A stretch of 64,000 bases of DNA from Pseudomonas viridiflava (GCF_003702045.1 NZ_RBTP01000015.1:109845-173844), one strand, 5' to 3'. Counted from the stretch's first letter, positions 18,173 to 26,639 are shown. A program made the numbers and translations. Notes: generated by a model from the sequence alone, not told the origin.

Positions 18173-18898
18173 TTACTTGACGTGCCGTCCGCCGTTTACG
18201 GTCAGTGTTGTGCCGGTCACATAAGTGCTGTCCAGAAGATAACGCAGACTCTGGTAGATCACTTCTGCACCTGGCTCTATGCCCAGCGCCGATTTGGCGA
18301 GGGCGTTGGCGCGGTATTCTGCGTCGTCCGTGGCTTGAAACATCAACAATGCCGGGGCAATGCCGTTGACCTTGATCCGCGGTGCGAACCGTGCGGCAAA
18401 CGACAGCGTCAGGCTTTCCAGGCCTGCCTTGCTGGCGCAATACGCGATGTGCTTGCTGCTGCCTTTGCGTGTGACGTCATCGCTGATATGAACGATGTCG
18501 GCCACTTCACTGGCGTGCAGCAACGAGGCGCAGTGCAGGTTGATCAGGTAGGGTGCAAGCATGTGCACGCTGAACATGCGGGTGAACTGTTCTGCTTCAT
18601 CGCCTGGCGTTTCAGCCAGCCATTCGGACGCGTTGTGCACAATGGCGCGCAGGCTGTCGGTATGGTTCTTCAGCTCGGCGATGAACGCCATTACGCCTGC
18701 TTCGGTGGAGAAATCACCCTGAAGGGTGACCGCTCCCGCCTTGCGCAACTCATCGATGCCCGAGCGTTCGCTGCGATAGCTGACGATCACAGGCTGCCCT
18801 TGCTCCAGCAGGCGCAATGCGCAATGCAGGCCCACACGCTGGCTGGCGCCGGTGATCAGGATCGGTGCAGAAGAGAAGTCCATCGGCCATTCACGCAT
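18173..18898 (-). CDS. folM: Dihydromonapterin reductase (SDR family)
   Basis: A 241-residue short-chain dehydrogenase. It has the cofactor loop ITGASQRVG, then VIVSYRSERSG (Arg for NADPH preference), HNASEW in place of NNAG, and catalytic YCASK. FolM reduces dihydromonapterin to tetrahydromonapterin. The start may be the ATG five codons in (MDFSSAPIL). It is the first gene of the folM-folE-folX-DUF1244-hopJ run, and a LitR-like dyad lies 77-100 bp upstream. Confidence 0.9.
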   Translation of the reverse strand: MREWPMDFSSAPILITGASQRVGLHCALRLLEQGQPVIVSYRSERSGIDELRKAGAVTLQGDFSTEAGVMAFIAELKNHTDSLRAIVHNASEWLAETPGDEAEQFTRMFSVHMLAPYLINLHCASLLHASEVADIVHISDDVTRKGSSKHIAYCASKAGLESLTLSFAARFAPRIKVNGIAPALLMFQATDDAEYRANALAKSALGIEPGAEVIYQSLRYLLDSTYVTGTTLTVNGGRHVK

Positions 18899-18974
18899 CT
18901 GTTCGTTAGGAAGGTTGTCGCTCGTGCGCCCGTTGGCAGGACGGTCATCATGTCCTTCGGGCTAAAAGCAAAGT

Positions 18975-18998
18975 TATACCAGAGAATTTTTTTGTACA
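18975..18998 (-). promoter_or_regulatory. Candidate LitR/PplR (MerR-type) operator of the folM operon
   Basis: TATACC-N12-TGTACA. As I recall, class II LitR proteins of P. putida recognise T(G/A)TACA-N12-TGTA(C/T)A; this matches all but one base with exact spacing. It sits upstream of folM, and a LitR-like gene starts about 940 bp away. The consensus is from memory. Confidence 0.4.
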
Positions 18999-19089
18999 AC
19001 CCTGAACATCGTGAAACCCAATTCAATTGGCATGAAAAAACGCTTGGAGCACGCTAATTCCAAGGCTGAATGGTTTTATTCGAATCACC

Positions 19090-19126
19090 AAGACCTGTAC
19101 CGGCTTGTTAATTTTGTACAGGTCTT
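19090..19126. repeat. Perfect 11-bp inverted repeat AAGACCTGTAC/GTACAGGTCTT
   Basis: Two perfect arms flank a 15-nt AT-rich spacer, 8 bp after the stop of the monooxygenase-domain gene. It may be a terminator, though no T-run follows. It also holds TGTACC-N13-TGTACA, one base off the LitR spacing, so it might instead be a second operator. Confidence 0.6.
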
Positions 19127-19133
19127 GTCGGGA

Positions 19134-19703
19134 TCAGCGGGATGACGCGGAGTGCGTGCGACGTGTGTTCGTCTCGGGAGAAGTCTGTAGCCAGGGAGCG
19201 AGCAGCCGGGTGGACAACGGTATGAACAGGTAAACCATCAATGGGGTCAGTATGGCGGTGCTGATCATGATGCGTGGCAGCAGCTCCAGATGATTGAGTA
19301 GCGGCCCTAGCAGGAAATTGAAAATCAGTGAAACCGGAAAGAAGGCCAGCCAGATCGCAACGGCCTGCTTCCAGCGCGGAGGGCGTTGATCGGCGGCGCC
19401 GAACCAGCCGTCTATGCCACTGACGCGATGCTCTGAAGGCTGGGCGAACAGGCCGCTGCCACGCACCAGCCAGGAGCGTCGAGAGGCGGAGTGCTCCCAA
19501 GTGTGCATGGTCTGCTCGTCGGCAAAGCGGAAGATGATCTGGAACTCATCGTCTCCGGGCGGCGGAGCGAGTACGCCCGAGCCCAGATAGCCAGGGAAGT
19601 CAGTGGCCAGTTGCTCGCCTTCATGCAGCCAGGCCATCATTTCCTGGTAGCGGCCGTGGGCAACACGACGTGCGACCATCAAGGTGACGGGTGAGGTAGA
19701 CAT
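19134..19703 (-). CDS. Antibiotic-biosynthesis-monooxygenase (ABM) domain protein with membrane anchor
   Basis: A 189-residue protein. The N-terminal ABM ferredoxin-like domain (about residues 5-100) has VARRVAHGRYQEMMAWLHEG, PGYLGSGVLAPP and EFQIIFRFADEQTMHTWEHS. A linker leads to two hydrophobic helices at about 110-135 and 145-170. This fused form is a common uncharacterised family in proteobacteria. GGAG precedes the ATG by six bases. It is divergent from the MerR gene and upstream of the fol operon, so it may share light or stress control. Confidence 0.85.
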   Translation of the reverse strand: MSTSPVTLMVARRVAHGRYQEMMAWLHEGEQLATDFPGYLGSGVLAPPPGDDEFQIIFRFADEQTMHTWEHSASRRSWLVRGSGLFAQPSEHRVSGIDGWFGAADQRPPRWKQAVAIWLAFFPVSLIFNFLLGPLLNHLELLPRIMISTAILTPLMVYLFIPLSTRLLAPWLQTSPETNTRRTHSASSR

Positions 19704-19935
19704 TGTGTATCTCCGTTAGAGGCGTGAGTGTCCCGGGTAGGGAGGTCACATGGCGCAGCGCCGGGGTAGTGGGCTGCGTCAGCTTCGATCAGAAGCAAGC
19801 AAGGATTATTCCTGAATCCACCTGAAACAAGTAGAACTTTGTGGACAGTCACAGGACTCAACTTCTAAGGCATGACGCTATAGACCGTTCGACGGCGACG
19901 TTTACAATGCGCCGCACAACAATAAGTGAATTTGT

Positions 19936-20898
19936 ATGAGTCAACCCATCGACGACCGCCCTGTCCGGAGTGAGCCTGACAAGGATTTCAAGCTACAAGA
20001 GCTTTATCCGATTCGAGAGGTCGCCCGCCTGACCGGCGTAAATCCGGTGACGTTGCGTGCGTGGGAGCGTCGGTACGGTTTGATTCAGCCCACCCGGACC
20101 GAAAGCGGACATCGTTTGTATTCGCAGGCTGATATCGAAAGTGTGCGCAGCATTCTGAGCTGGAACGAGCGAGGTGTGGCGGTCAGCAAGGTCGGCAAGA
20201 TCCTGGCCCGCAGCGAAAGCGCACGCACTCAAGCTCTTGTGCCGGAAAACGCATTGTCACGAGCCGACTGGACGCAATGGCAGGGCCAGCTTCGGGAGGC
20301 CATCGGCGCGTTCGACGAACGCCGTCTGGAGCAGTTGTATGGCCAGATTTTCTCGACCTATTCACTCACGGTCGTGTTCGAAGACATTCTGATGCCGCTG
20401 TGGCGAGAGGCGATGCAGAATCAGGCGGGATTCGGGCATACCAGCGAGGCGTTGTTTTTCGATGCATTCCTGCGTGGACGTGTTTTGCAGCGGCTGCAAC
20501 TCGCGAACGATATGCGCAAGGCTGATATCTTGCTGGCCGCCTTTCCTGATCAGGAACGAGAGCTTGAGCTGCTGGTGGCAGGCTTGCTGATGGGCACGAC
20601 GGATTTCGCGACGAGGGTGCTGCCGATCGGTCAGCCTTTTGAGGAGCTGAGCCTGGTCTGTGACCGGATTCAGCCGTCGGCGCTGGTACTGTTTTCCAAC
20701 GGTTCTGCCCCGGCCGAGCTGCCAAAGCGACTGAAAAAACTGGCGCTGACACTGGAGTGTCCGCTGCTGCTGGCGGGCGAGGTGTCGCATTTTGCGCAGG
20801 AAGGTCTTGCCGGTTCACCCATCGCCTGCCTTGGCAGTGATGGACGTTCCATGCAGCGGTTACTCAAACAGTTTATGGCTGGACAGATGGACACCTGA
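19936..20898 (+). CDS. MerR-family regulator resembling class II LitR (B12-less CarH/LitR homologue)
   Basis: A 320-residue protein. An N-terminal MerR HTH (about residues 22-95) contains YPIREVARLTGVNPVTLRAWERR and GHRLYSQADI. The rest follows the CarH/LitR two-domain layout: a four-helix part, then a Rossmann-like part with LVLFSNGSAPAELP. The cobalamin ligands are missing: the CarH EEH region reads FGHTSEALF, and the DxHxxG lower-ligand position reads PDQERELEL. That is the class II LitR state, in which light input comes from a partner, often a short LOV protein. One is encoded 1.7 kb downstream. Confidence 0.8.
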   Translation: MSQPIDDRPVRSEPDKDFKLQELYPIREVARLTGVNPVTLRAWERRYGLIQPTRTESGHRLYSQADIESVRSILSWNERGVAVSKVGKILARSESARTQALVPENALSRADWTQWQGQLREAIGAFDERRLEQLYGQIFSTYSLTVVFEDILMPLWREAMQNQAGFGHTSEALFFDAFLRGRVLQRLQLANDMRKADILLAAFPDQERELELLVAGLLMGTTDFATRVLPIGQPFEELSLVCDRIQPSALVLFSNGSAPAELPKRLKKLALTLECPLLLAGEVSHFAQEGLAGSPIACLGSDGRSMQRLLKQFMAGQMDT

Positions 20899-20942
20899 TC
20901 GAGCTGCCAGAAGCTGACAGCATTTGTGGCGGGTGTCGCCGC

Positions 20943-21551
20943 TTACTGGTGCAGCGAGGGGTGTACGCGCTGGTGTTGTTGCAGGATGTACTGGCGCAGG
21001 CGCTCTGAGTTGTCTTTGCTGTGCTGGCTGAGGCGATAGGCACCCCGATTGTCGTCCTTGAGACGCTCCAGCTTGCCGCGCATGGCAATCGGGGCCTGAC
21101 CGACGGGATTGAACCAGGCGGCGAAATGTTTGGGCAACTTGGCGCCTGGCTTGCGGCACTCCAGCAAAACACCTTTGAACGACAGCTCATGAACCCAAAG
21201 AGGCGTGAGCGAGCCTTTTTCAGTCTCCAGCGGGACCGGCTCATCCAGGATTAGCCGCCACGGACGAATCTGCGGACCTTCCTCGAAAATGCTGGGTGCT
21301 CCCAGTTCAAGGTGCAACGCGTGAAATTCATCTTCAACGAGGTGCAGCGGGAAATTCATCTGCTGATTCTTGAACTGAGCGTGAATCGTGACCTGTTCGT
21401 GAGCGGCCAGCCGGGTCAACAAATCCTGGATCTGCACGCCACCATTGACCAGTAGGCTGCGCGTGCTATCACGCACGTTCAGCTTGGGGTTGCGCTGCAT
21501 GCCCTGGATGAAATCCAGTTCAGCCTGCGTGAGGAGAGATTCAGGTTGCAT
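20943..21551 (-). CDS. PilZ-like (degenerate) / YcgR-type protein
   Basis: A 202-residue soluble protein. The N-terminal half (to about 110) looks like a YcgR-N-type barrel (IQDLLTRLAAHEQVTIHAQF). The C-terminal half resembles PilZ, with VHELSFKGVLLEC where the (D/N)xSxxG motif belongs and the common ending NSERLRQYILQQH. The N-terminal RxxxR of true c-di-GMP-binding PilZ domains is not evident, so nucleotide binding is doubtful. The family call is moderate. It lies between the LitR-like and LOV genes. Confidence 0.55.
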   Translation of the reverse strand: MQPESLLTQAELDFIQGMQRNPKLNVRDSTRSLLVNGGVQIQDLLTRLAAHEQVTIHAQFKNQQMNFPLHLVEDEFHALHLELGAPSIFEEGPQIRPWRLILDEPVPLETEKGSLTPLWVHELSFKGVLLECRKPGAKLPKHFAAWFNPVGQAPIAMRGKLERLKDDNRGAYRLSQHSKDNSERLRQYILQQHQRVHPSLHQ

Positions 21552-21628
21552 GAAGGGACTCGAACAAACCGGTAATAGATGAAAAAGACCTTTTGATCCG
21601 CACAGCGTTCCTGCCGTTCGTCGTATTC

Positions 21629-22084
21629 TCAGCTATTTCTCGATTTCAGTGCTTCAATTTCTGCCCGTGCCTCTGCCAACTGGTCCACAAGTTCTTTGAT
21701 TCGTTGCTCATTCTGCACCTGTAAGGTGACGTCTTTCTGAATGCCGATGAAATACATGAGCTGATTGGCTTCGTTGCGCACCGGCGTGATGGATAGCTCG
21801 TTCCAGAACGTACTGCCGTCCTTGCGGTAATTGCGCAATACCTGTCGGCAGGCCTGGCCACTGCGCATGGCCTTCTGAATCGCTTCAAGCGCTTGCGGCT
21901 GGCGATCGGTGGCCTGTAGGAACCGGCAGTCCTGATACAGGACTTCGTCCGCAGTGTAGCCGGTCAAGTCAGTAAAGCCCTTGTTGGCATAAATGAGGAT
22001 GTTGTCGTCGCCTTCCTGTTCCGCCACGACAATCCCGTCAGTCGATGCTTCTATTACCAGTTGCAGCAATTTTGCGCTGATCAT
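21629..22084 (-). CDS. Short LOV blue-light photoreceptor
   Basis: A 151-residue PAS/LOV protein. The flavin-adduct cysteine is Cys53 in LYQDCRFLQ, the photoactive NCRFLQ motif with D for N. Other LOV marks are RNYRKDGSTFWNELSITP and YFIGIQKDV, whose Gln senses N5 protonation. The C-terminal helix (about 120-150) is coiled-coil-like, with no output domain. It closely matches my memory of P. putida PpSB1-LOV, including the Cys53 position. Such proteins dimerise through the flanking helices and change shape on blue-light adduct formation. Confidence 0.92.
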   Translation of the reverse strand: MISAKLLQLVIEASTDGIVVAEQEGDDNILIYANKGFTDLTGYTADEVLYQDCRFLQATDRQPQALEAIQKAMRSGQACRQVLRNYRKDGSTFWNELSITPVRNEANQLMYFIGIQKDVTLQVQNEQRIKELVDQLAEARAEIEALKSRNS

Positions 22085-22227
22085 TACATGGCAATCCCGA
22101 GCAGAGTTCAGGGCGGTATTCTAGAGGTTGTTGCCATCCCAGCGCGAGCCACTATCGGTCGGGGCTGAAATGGGCAGGGTCACTGGGGCATACTGTCGCC
22201 TTTTTCAACGCTGCCAGAGGATGAGTC

Positions 22228-22680
22228 ATGAGAGTCGCGATTGTGTGCGGTTCGGTCTACGGATCGGCCGAAGAAGTGGCCCGCCATGCAGGCGGTCTGC
22301 TGCGAGCAGCCGGTCACGAAACCTTGCTCAACCCCCGCATCACGCTGCCAGAGTTGCTGGCCTTCGAACCACAGGCTTTGCTCGCGGTGACCTCGACCAC
22401 CGGGATGGGTGAACTGCCCGACAACATCGTGCCGATCTACGCCCAGTTGCGTGATCAACTGCCTGCGGCGCTTCGCGGTCTGCCCGGCGGCGTCATCGGC
22501 CTGGGCGACGCCAGTTACGGCGACACGTTCTGCGCAGGCGGCGAGCAACTGCGTGAGCTGTTTGCCGAGCTAGGTGTCCAGGAAGTGCAAGCCATGCTGC
22601 CACTGGACGCCAGCGAGAGCGTCACGCCTGAGAGCGACGCCGAGCCTTGGCTTGCAGATTTCATCCTGCACCTGGGCTGA
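22228..22680 (+). CDS. Flavodoxin (MioC-like)
   Basis: A 150-residue flavodoxin-fold protein. The FMN phosphate loop reads VCGSVYGSAEEVARHA, and later TSTTGMGELPDNI and GDASYGDTFCAGGEQL bind the isoalloxazine ring. It would shuttle electrons in the cytosol, with partner unknown. A flavodoxin close to folM-E-X is, as I recall, also seen in P. aeruginosa (PA3435-PA3439). Confidence 0.92.
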   Translation: MRVAIVCGSVYGSAEEVARHAGGLLRAAGHETLLNPRITLPELLAFEPQALLAVTSTTGMGELPDNIVPIYAQLRDQLPAALRGLPGGVIGLGDASYGDTFCAGGEQLRELFAELGVQEVQAMLPLDASESVTPESDAEPWLADFILHLG

Positions 22681-22791
22681 AATCATCCCGCCTGGTTATC
22701 GAGCACCATTCAGCAGCGGCCGGTTGATTGTGACCGGCCTGCGCGTGGTCGACACTTGGGGTATTACGTCACCCTGACAGTGGAGCCAGCA

Positions 22792-23703
22792 ATGAGCGAA
22801 TCCGTGCGTTTTGAAGATAAAGTCGTCATCGTGACGGGAGCGGGCGGGGGCCTTGGGCGTGCTCATGCGTTGCTGTTCGCGAAACACGGGGCTCGCGTTG
22901 TTGTAAACGATCTGGGCGGCTCGGCCCACGGTGAAGGTGCCAATGCCTCGGCGGCCGACAGGGTTGTGCAGGAGATACGTGACGCGGGCGGGACTGCAGT
23001 GGCAAACCATGACTCGGTCACGGACGGCGGCCACATTGTCCAGAATGCCCTCGACGCTTTTGGGCGCATCGATGTGGTGGTCAATAACGCCGGTATTCTG
23101 CGTGACAAGAGCTTCGCAAAGATGGAGGACGCCGACTGGGATCTGGTTTACCGGGTGCATGTGGAAGGCGCCTACAAAGTGACGCATGCGGCCTGGCCCC
23201 ATCTGCGTGAGCAGAATTTCGGTCGGGTGATCTTTACCTCGTCGACGTCGGGTATCTACGGCAACTTCGGACAGTCCAACTATGCAATGGCCAAGCTGGG
23301 TTTGTACGGCCTGACCCGTACGCTGGCGCTGGAAGGTCGCAAGAACGGCATCTTCGTCAACGCCATCGCGCCGACTGGCGGCACACGCATGACTGAAGGG
23401 CTCATACCGGCCAATGTCTTCGAGTTGCTCAAGCCCGAACTGGTCAGCCCGTTGGTGGTGTACCTGGGCAGTGATCAATGTCAGGACAGCGGCAGCCTGT
23501 TCGAGGTGGGGGGCGGCTGGATCGGCAAGGTCCGCTGGGAGCGTAGCCTGGGCGCCAGCTTCGATCCCCACGCAGGTTTCAGCCCGGAGGATGTTGCCGC
23601 GCACTGGCAATCCATCAGTGATTTCGACGGCGCGGCTCATCCGGCAGATAACATCGAGGCGCTGAAAGAAATGATGGCCAACGTGCAAAAGTATGTGAAG
23701 TAA
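22792..23703 (+). CDS. Short-chain dehydrogenase, (3R)-hydroxyacyl-CoA dehydrogenase-like
   Basis: A 303-residue SDR starting MSESVRFEDKVVIVTG after GGAG. It has the cofactor motif TGAGGGLGRAHAL, the sequence VVNDLGG with Asp for NAD preference, NNAGIL, catalytic Ser in TSSTSGIYG and YAMAK. These match the dehydrogenase unit of peroxisomal multifunctional enzyme 2. An extra 50-residue C-terminal tail (FDPHAGFSPEDVAAHWQ) is also typical of that group. A role in fatty-acid or side-chain beta-oxidation is inferred from family. Confidence 0.9.
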   Translation: MSESVRFEDKVVIVTGAGGGLGRAHALLFAKHGARVVVNDLGGSAHGEGANASAADRVVQEIRDAGGTAVANHDSVTDGGHIVQNALDAFGRIDVVVNNAGILRDKSFAKMEDADWDLVYRVHVEGAYKVTHAAWPHLREQNFGRVIFTSSTSGIYGNFGQSNYAMAKLGLYGLTRTLALEGRKNGIFVNAIAPTGGTRMTEGLIPANVFELLKPELVSPLVVYLGSDQCQDSGSLFEVGGGWIGKVRWERSLGASFDPHAGFSPEDVAAHWQSISDFDGAAHPADNIEALKEMMANVQKYVK

Positions 23704-23727
23704 CGCGCGCTGTTTAGCGTGATCGAA

Positions 23728-23749
23728 CCGAACAGGTTTTCCTGTTCGG
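23728..23749 (+). terminator. Stem-loop after the SDR gene
   Basis: CCGAACAGG, TTTT loop, CCTGTTCGG: a perfect 9-bp stem 25 bp after the stop. Only a short T-rich stretch follows, so terminator strength is uncertain. Confidence 0.6.
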
Positions 23750-23893
23750 CGCACTGTTTGTCAGTGTGTTTACTCTCTTAGGTAAGACCTGTCTGGCGCA
23801 CTTGTAGTACCGGTATTGATTTTTTCAAAGCGCTTAACTAACCGGTTTTGACTCCGATACGACGCTTGAACCCGTCCATTACCGGAGTAACCG

Positions 23894-24451
23894 ATGGCCA
23901 GATCTATCTGGGGTGATTTTCCACCCGTCACTATCAAACAGCCTGCTGCGCGAATCGATCCCAAGAGGCCCACAGCTCAGATCAGCCAGGTGCTGGCGGA
24001 AGTCGGGGAAAATGCGATTGCGTTGAATTCCTTCGAAATGGAAAAGCGCCGGATGAAACCCCTGTTCAAGGGGTTCAACCCGGAACAGATCACGCCCAAG
24101 GAGCTGGGCAGGGCGGGAATGATCCTGTTCAAAGCGGGCTTTATCGATAATCACACGGCTGAAATCATGAGCCGTGCCGGCAATGAGTTCGACAGTAAAG
24201 GCAAAGTGCTTAACCCGGACCAGGAGATCAATGCCCTGGAGTTCTTTGCCAGCCGAATCGTCGACATGAAAGAGAAGTCAGACTCTGGGGATCCCTACGC
24301 GAAGATATTGGTGCCCGATTACATAAGGGCCATTCATATCATTCAGAACCTGCAAGCGTTCGCCGAATCGGGTGACAGCTACGACATGCTTAAAATCAAA
24401 GCGCTTGAAAAGCAGGGGCTTAAAACAAAAGAGCCCACTTTTAAAGGCTGA
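23894..24451 (+). CDS. Unrecognised 185-residue protein
   Basis: I do not recognise this protein. It is soluble-looking with no signal peptide or membrane helix. The N-terminus is Pro/Lys-rich (IWGDFPPVTIKQPAARID). A mainly helical body includes FNPEQITPKELGRAGMILFK and INALEFFASRIVDMKE, and the C-terminus is Lys-rich. ACCGGAGTAACCG supplies a ribosome site before the ATG. It is isolated between two terminator-like hairpins, so it is probably monocistronic. The residue pattern (ITPKEL, regular helix periods) suggests a folded regulatory or secreted-substrate domain, but that is a guess. Confidence 0.75.
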   Translation: MARSIWGDFPPVTIKQPAARIDPKRPTAQISQVLAEVGENAIALNSFEMEKRRMKPLFKGFNPEQITPKELGRAGMILFKAGFIDNHTAEIMSRAGNEFDSKGKVLNPDQEINALEFFASRIVDMKEKSDSGDPYAKILVPDYIRAIHIIQNLQAFAESGDSYDMLKIKALEKQGLKTKEPTFKG

Positions 24452-24479
24452 ACGTGTTGGTTGATCCACTACCGTTCGA

Positions 24480-24513
24480 AAAAAACCGCCGCACGGAGAA
24501 CCGTGCAGCGGTT
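24480..24513 (-). terminator. Rho-independent terminator of the SirB1-family gene
   Basis: Read on the minus strand: CCGCTGCACGG, TTCT loop, CCGTGCGGCGG, then TTTTTTT. A strong GC stem with a T-run, about 145 bp past the stop of the minus-strand gene and also facing the plus-strand unknown gene. Confidence 0.85.
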
Positions 24514-24655
24514 AAACAGACGGGACCAGGGAGCTGAAAAATCCACGTCTTTAGAGGGCGCGAAGATTAACGCCCATGACGCGGTTGAAACATCCCGGGG
24601 CGGGATATGCAGCGTTACCAGGTTGGTAACAATACCAACCCTCGCTGCCGATCAC

Positions 24656-25459
24656 TCAATGCACGCTGCGATGGGAGGGCAGTTCGCTCAGGCGTTGAGT
24701 GAGCTTGAGTCGCTGTATCGGGTCTTCACTGAGCATCAATGCGTGTTGCAGGTCGAAGCGTTCGGCCTGAGGGCATTCCAGTGACTGATAAAGGCTGGCG
24801 CGCGCCATGTGATCGCTGCTGGTCGCCTGACCGAGTTCCACAATTCGGTCGGCATCTTTCAATGCGGCCATTACGTCGTCATTGAGCGTGTGCAGGTGCC
24901 TCAGGTTGCGTGACAGGCGTTGCAACATGTTGACAGGCGTTGCTCGCGTCATGTGCGCGGCGTGCAATTGCATGGTCGGTCCGAACTGACGCACCAGCAG
25001 TTCCCGACAATCCTTGGGGTACAGCCTGCGTCCGCCACAGGGATCAAGCAAATGGTCGGCGCCAGGCACGCGCAGCAGAAAGTGACCCGGAAAATTGATC
25101 CCTTCCAGCGCGATGCCCAGCCGTCCGGCGACTTCCATCGCAATCATCGCCAGGCCCAGTGGCTGTCCCCGACGGCGCTGCATGACTGCATGCAGCAACG
25201 CCGAGTCCGGCTTTGGCGGATTCCAGTCATCCTGCTGAAAGCCCAGCGCGTTGAGCTGTCGCAACAGCAGTTGTGCAAGTTCCGGGGCGGGCACCACCGG
25301 TAACGCGGCATCGACCTGATGCTGCAACCGATCAAGGTCCGCCATGATTTCGTTGCGCGGAAAATGGGCGTCATGTTCTGCCGACACCCACAGCGCAGCG
25401 TCGAAAACTGAGGGCCGCGTGCGTTGTACGCAGTCCAGGCAATGCTGACGTGGAGTCAT
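24656..25459 (-). CDS. SirB1-family transglutaminase-like/TPR protein
   Basis: A 267-residue protein of the SirB1 (YchA) type. It begins with a His/Cys-containing segment (CLDCVQRTRP). The transglutaminase-like core has RRGQPLGLAMIAMEVAGRLGI and GINFPGHFLLRV, and a helical TPR-like C-terminus has LKDADRIVELGQ and LYQSLECPQAERFDL. The usual transglutaminase Cys is not obvious, as in other SirB1 proteins, so catalysis is doubtful. It is divergent from leucine dehydrogenase. A strong terminator lies downstream. Confidence 0.8.
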   Translation of the reverse strand: MTPRQHCLDCVQRTRPSVFDAALWVSAEHDAHFPRNEIMADLDRLQHQVDAALPVVPAPELAQLLLRQLNALGFQQDDWNPPKPDSALLHAVMQRRRGQPLGLAMIAMEVAGRLGIALEGINFPGHFLLRVPGADHLLDPCGGRRLYPKDCRELLVRQFGPTMQLHAAHMTRATPVNMLQRLSRNLRHLHTLNDDVMAALKDADRIVELGQATSSDHMARASLYQSLECPQAERFDLQHALMLSEDPIQRLKLTQRLSELPSHRSVH

Positions 25460-25619
25460 TGACCCCTCCGTTCGAACAGATAAAAAAGCAGGTACTTCTG
25501 ATTCCTTGTAGCCCTGCCGACGTATTTCGTCCAGCCCTGCTTGTATCTGCCTGAGCGGTCGATTGTTTTTGCGGGGCAGCGCCTATACTCGCCAGACATA
25601 AGAAGAGGGAGCACTGTCC

Positions 25620-26639
25620 ATGTTCGCTCTCATGCAGCAGTCGCATGCCGAAGCGCTGCATCTGGTCTGCGATCCAGATACAGGATTGAAAGCCGTTATC
25701 GCTATCCACAACAGCCGGTTGGGGCCAGCGCTGGGAGGGTGTCGCTACCTGACCTATCCGGACGAAGAGAGTGCGGTTGAAGATGCCATTCAATTGGCAA
25801 GAAGCATGAGTTACAAATCTGCACTTGCCGGTTTGCCGTTCGGTGGTGGCAAGGCGGTCATTATGCGATCTGCACAACAAATGAGCCGTGCGGCACTGTT
25901 CGAGTCGTTCGGGCGTTTTGTCGACAGTCTTCAAGGGCGCTACATCACCGCCGTCGACAGCGGCACCTCCAGCCTCGACATGGATTGCGTCGCGTGCAGT
26001 ACCCGGCACGTCACCAGCACCAGTGAAGGAGGTGACCCTTCCATCAGCACTGCCAAGGGCATGTTCACCGGCATTCGTGCCACGGCGATGGCGCGATTGG
26101 GCAGTGACAACCTCGAAGGCCTGCGTATTGCGATTCAGGGGCTGGGCCATGTGGGGTATCCCCTGGCTGAGCTGCTGCACGGTGCAGGCGCCGAGCTGCT
26201 GGTCAGCGATCTGGACAGCGACAAGGTGCAGTCAGCAATGGCGCAGTTCGACGCACACCCCATTGCGTGCGAAGCGCTGTTGAGTACGCCGTGCGACATT
26301 CTTGCGCCCTGTGGCCTGGGCCAAGTGCTGAACTGCAAGAGCGTGGCGCAGTTACGGTGTGCAGCTGTCGCGGGGGCGGCAAACAATCAGTTGACCAGTC
26401 TTCAAGTGGCCGACCAATTGGAGGCCCGGGGCATTCTTTATGCACCGGATTACGTCATCAACTCGGGCGGGCTCATCTATGTTGCGCTCAAACATCAAGG
26501 CGAGGCTCCAGACACCCTTGAACGCCACCTCTCCCGAATCGGGATGCGATTGACCGAAGTGTTTGCCCACTCGCAGGCGGAAAAACGTTCACCGGCGCGC
26601 GTCGCCGATGCGTTGGCGGAGCGGTTGTTGAAGACATGA
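25620..26639 (+). CDS. ldh: Leucine (branched-chain amino acid) dehydrogenase
   Basis: A 339-residue Glu/Leu/Phe/Val-dehydrogenase family enzyme. The substrate lysine region reads GPALGGCRYLTYPDEE, catalytic Lys78 is in LPFGGGKAVI, the NAD fold is IQGLGHVGYPLAELL with Asp in VSDLDSD, and CDILAPCGLGQVLN is a late signature. It reversibly deaminates leucine, valine or isoleucine to 2-keto acids with NAD+. The ATG follows AAGAGGGAGCACTGTCC. A divergent SirB1-family gene lies upstream, as in P. aeruginosa PA3418/PA3419 by memory. Confidence 0.92.
   Translation: MFALMQQSHAEALHLVCDPDTGLKAVIAIHNSRLGPALGGCRYLTYPDEESAVEDAIQLARSMSYKSALAGLPFGGGKAVIMRSAQQMSRAALFESFGRFVDSLQGRYITAVDSGTSSLDMDCVACSTRHVTSTSEGGDPSISTAKGMFTGIRATAMARLGSDNLEGLRIAIQGLGHVGYPLAELLHGAGAELLVSDLDSDKVQSAMAQFDAHPIACEALLSTPCDILAPCGLGQVLNCKSVAQLRCAAVAGAANNQLTSLQVADQLEARGILYAPDYVINSGGLIYVALKHQGEAPDTLERHLSRIGMRLTEVFAHSQAEKRSPARVADALAERLLKT

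Noticed and set aside
19032..19145. A 37-codon plus-strand frame (MKKRLEHANSKAEW...) downstream of the LitR-like dyad
   Set aside because: No ribosome site, overlaps the end of the ABM gene, and its reading crosses the inverted repeat; no family resemblance.
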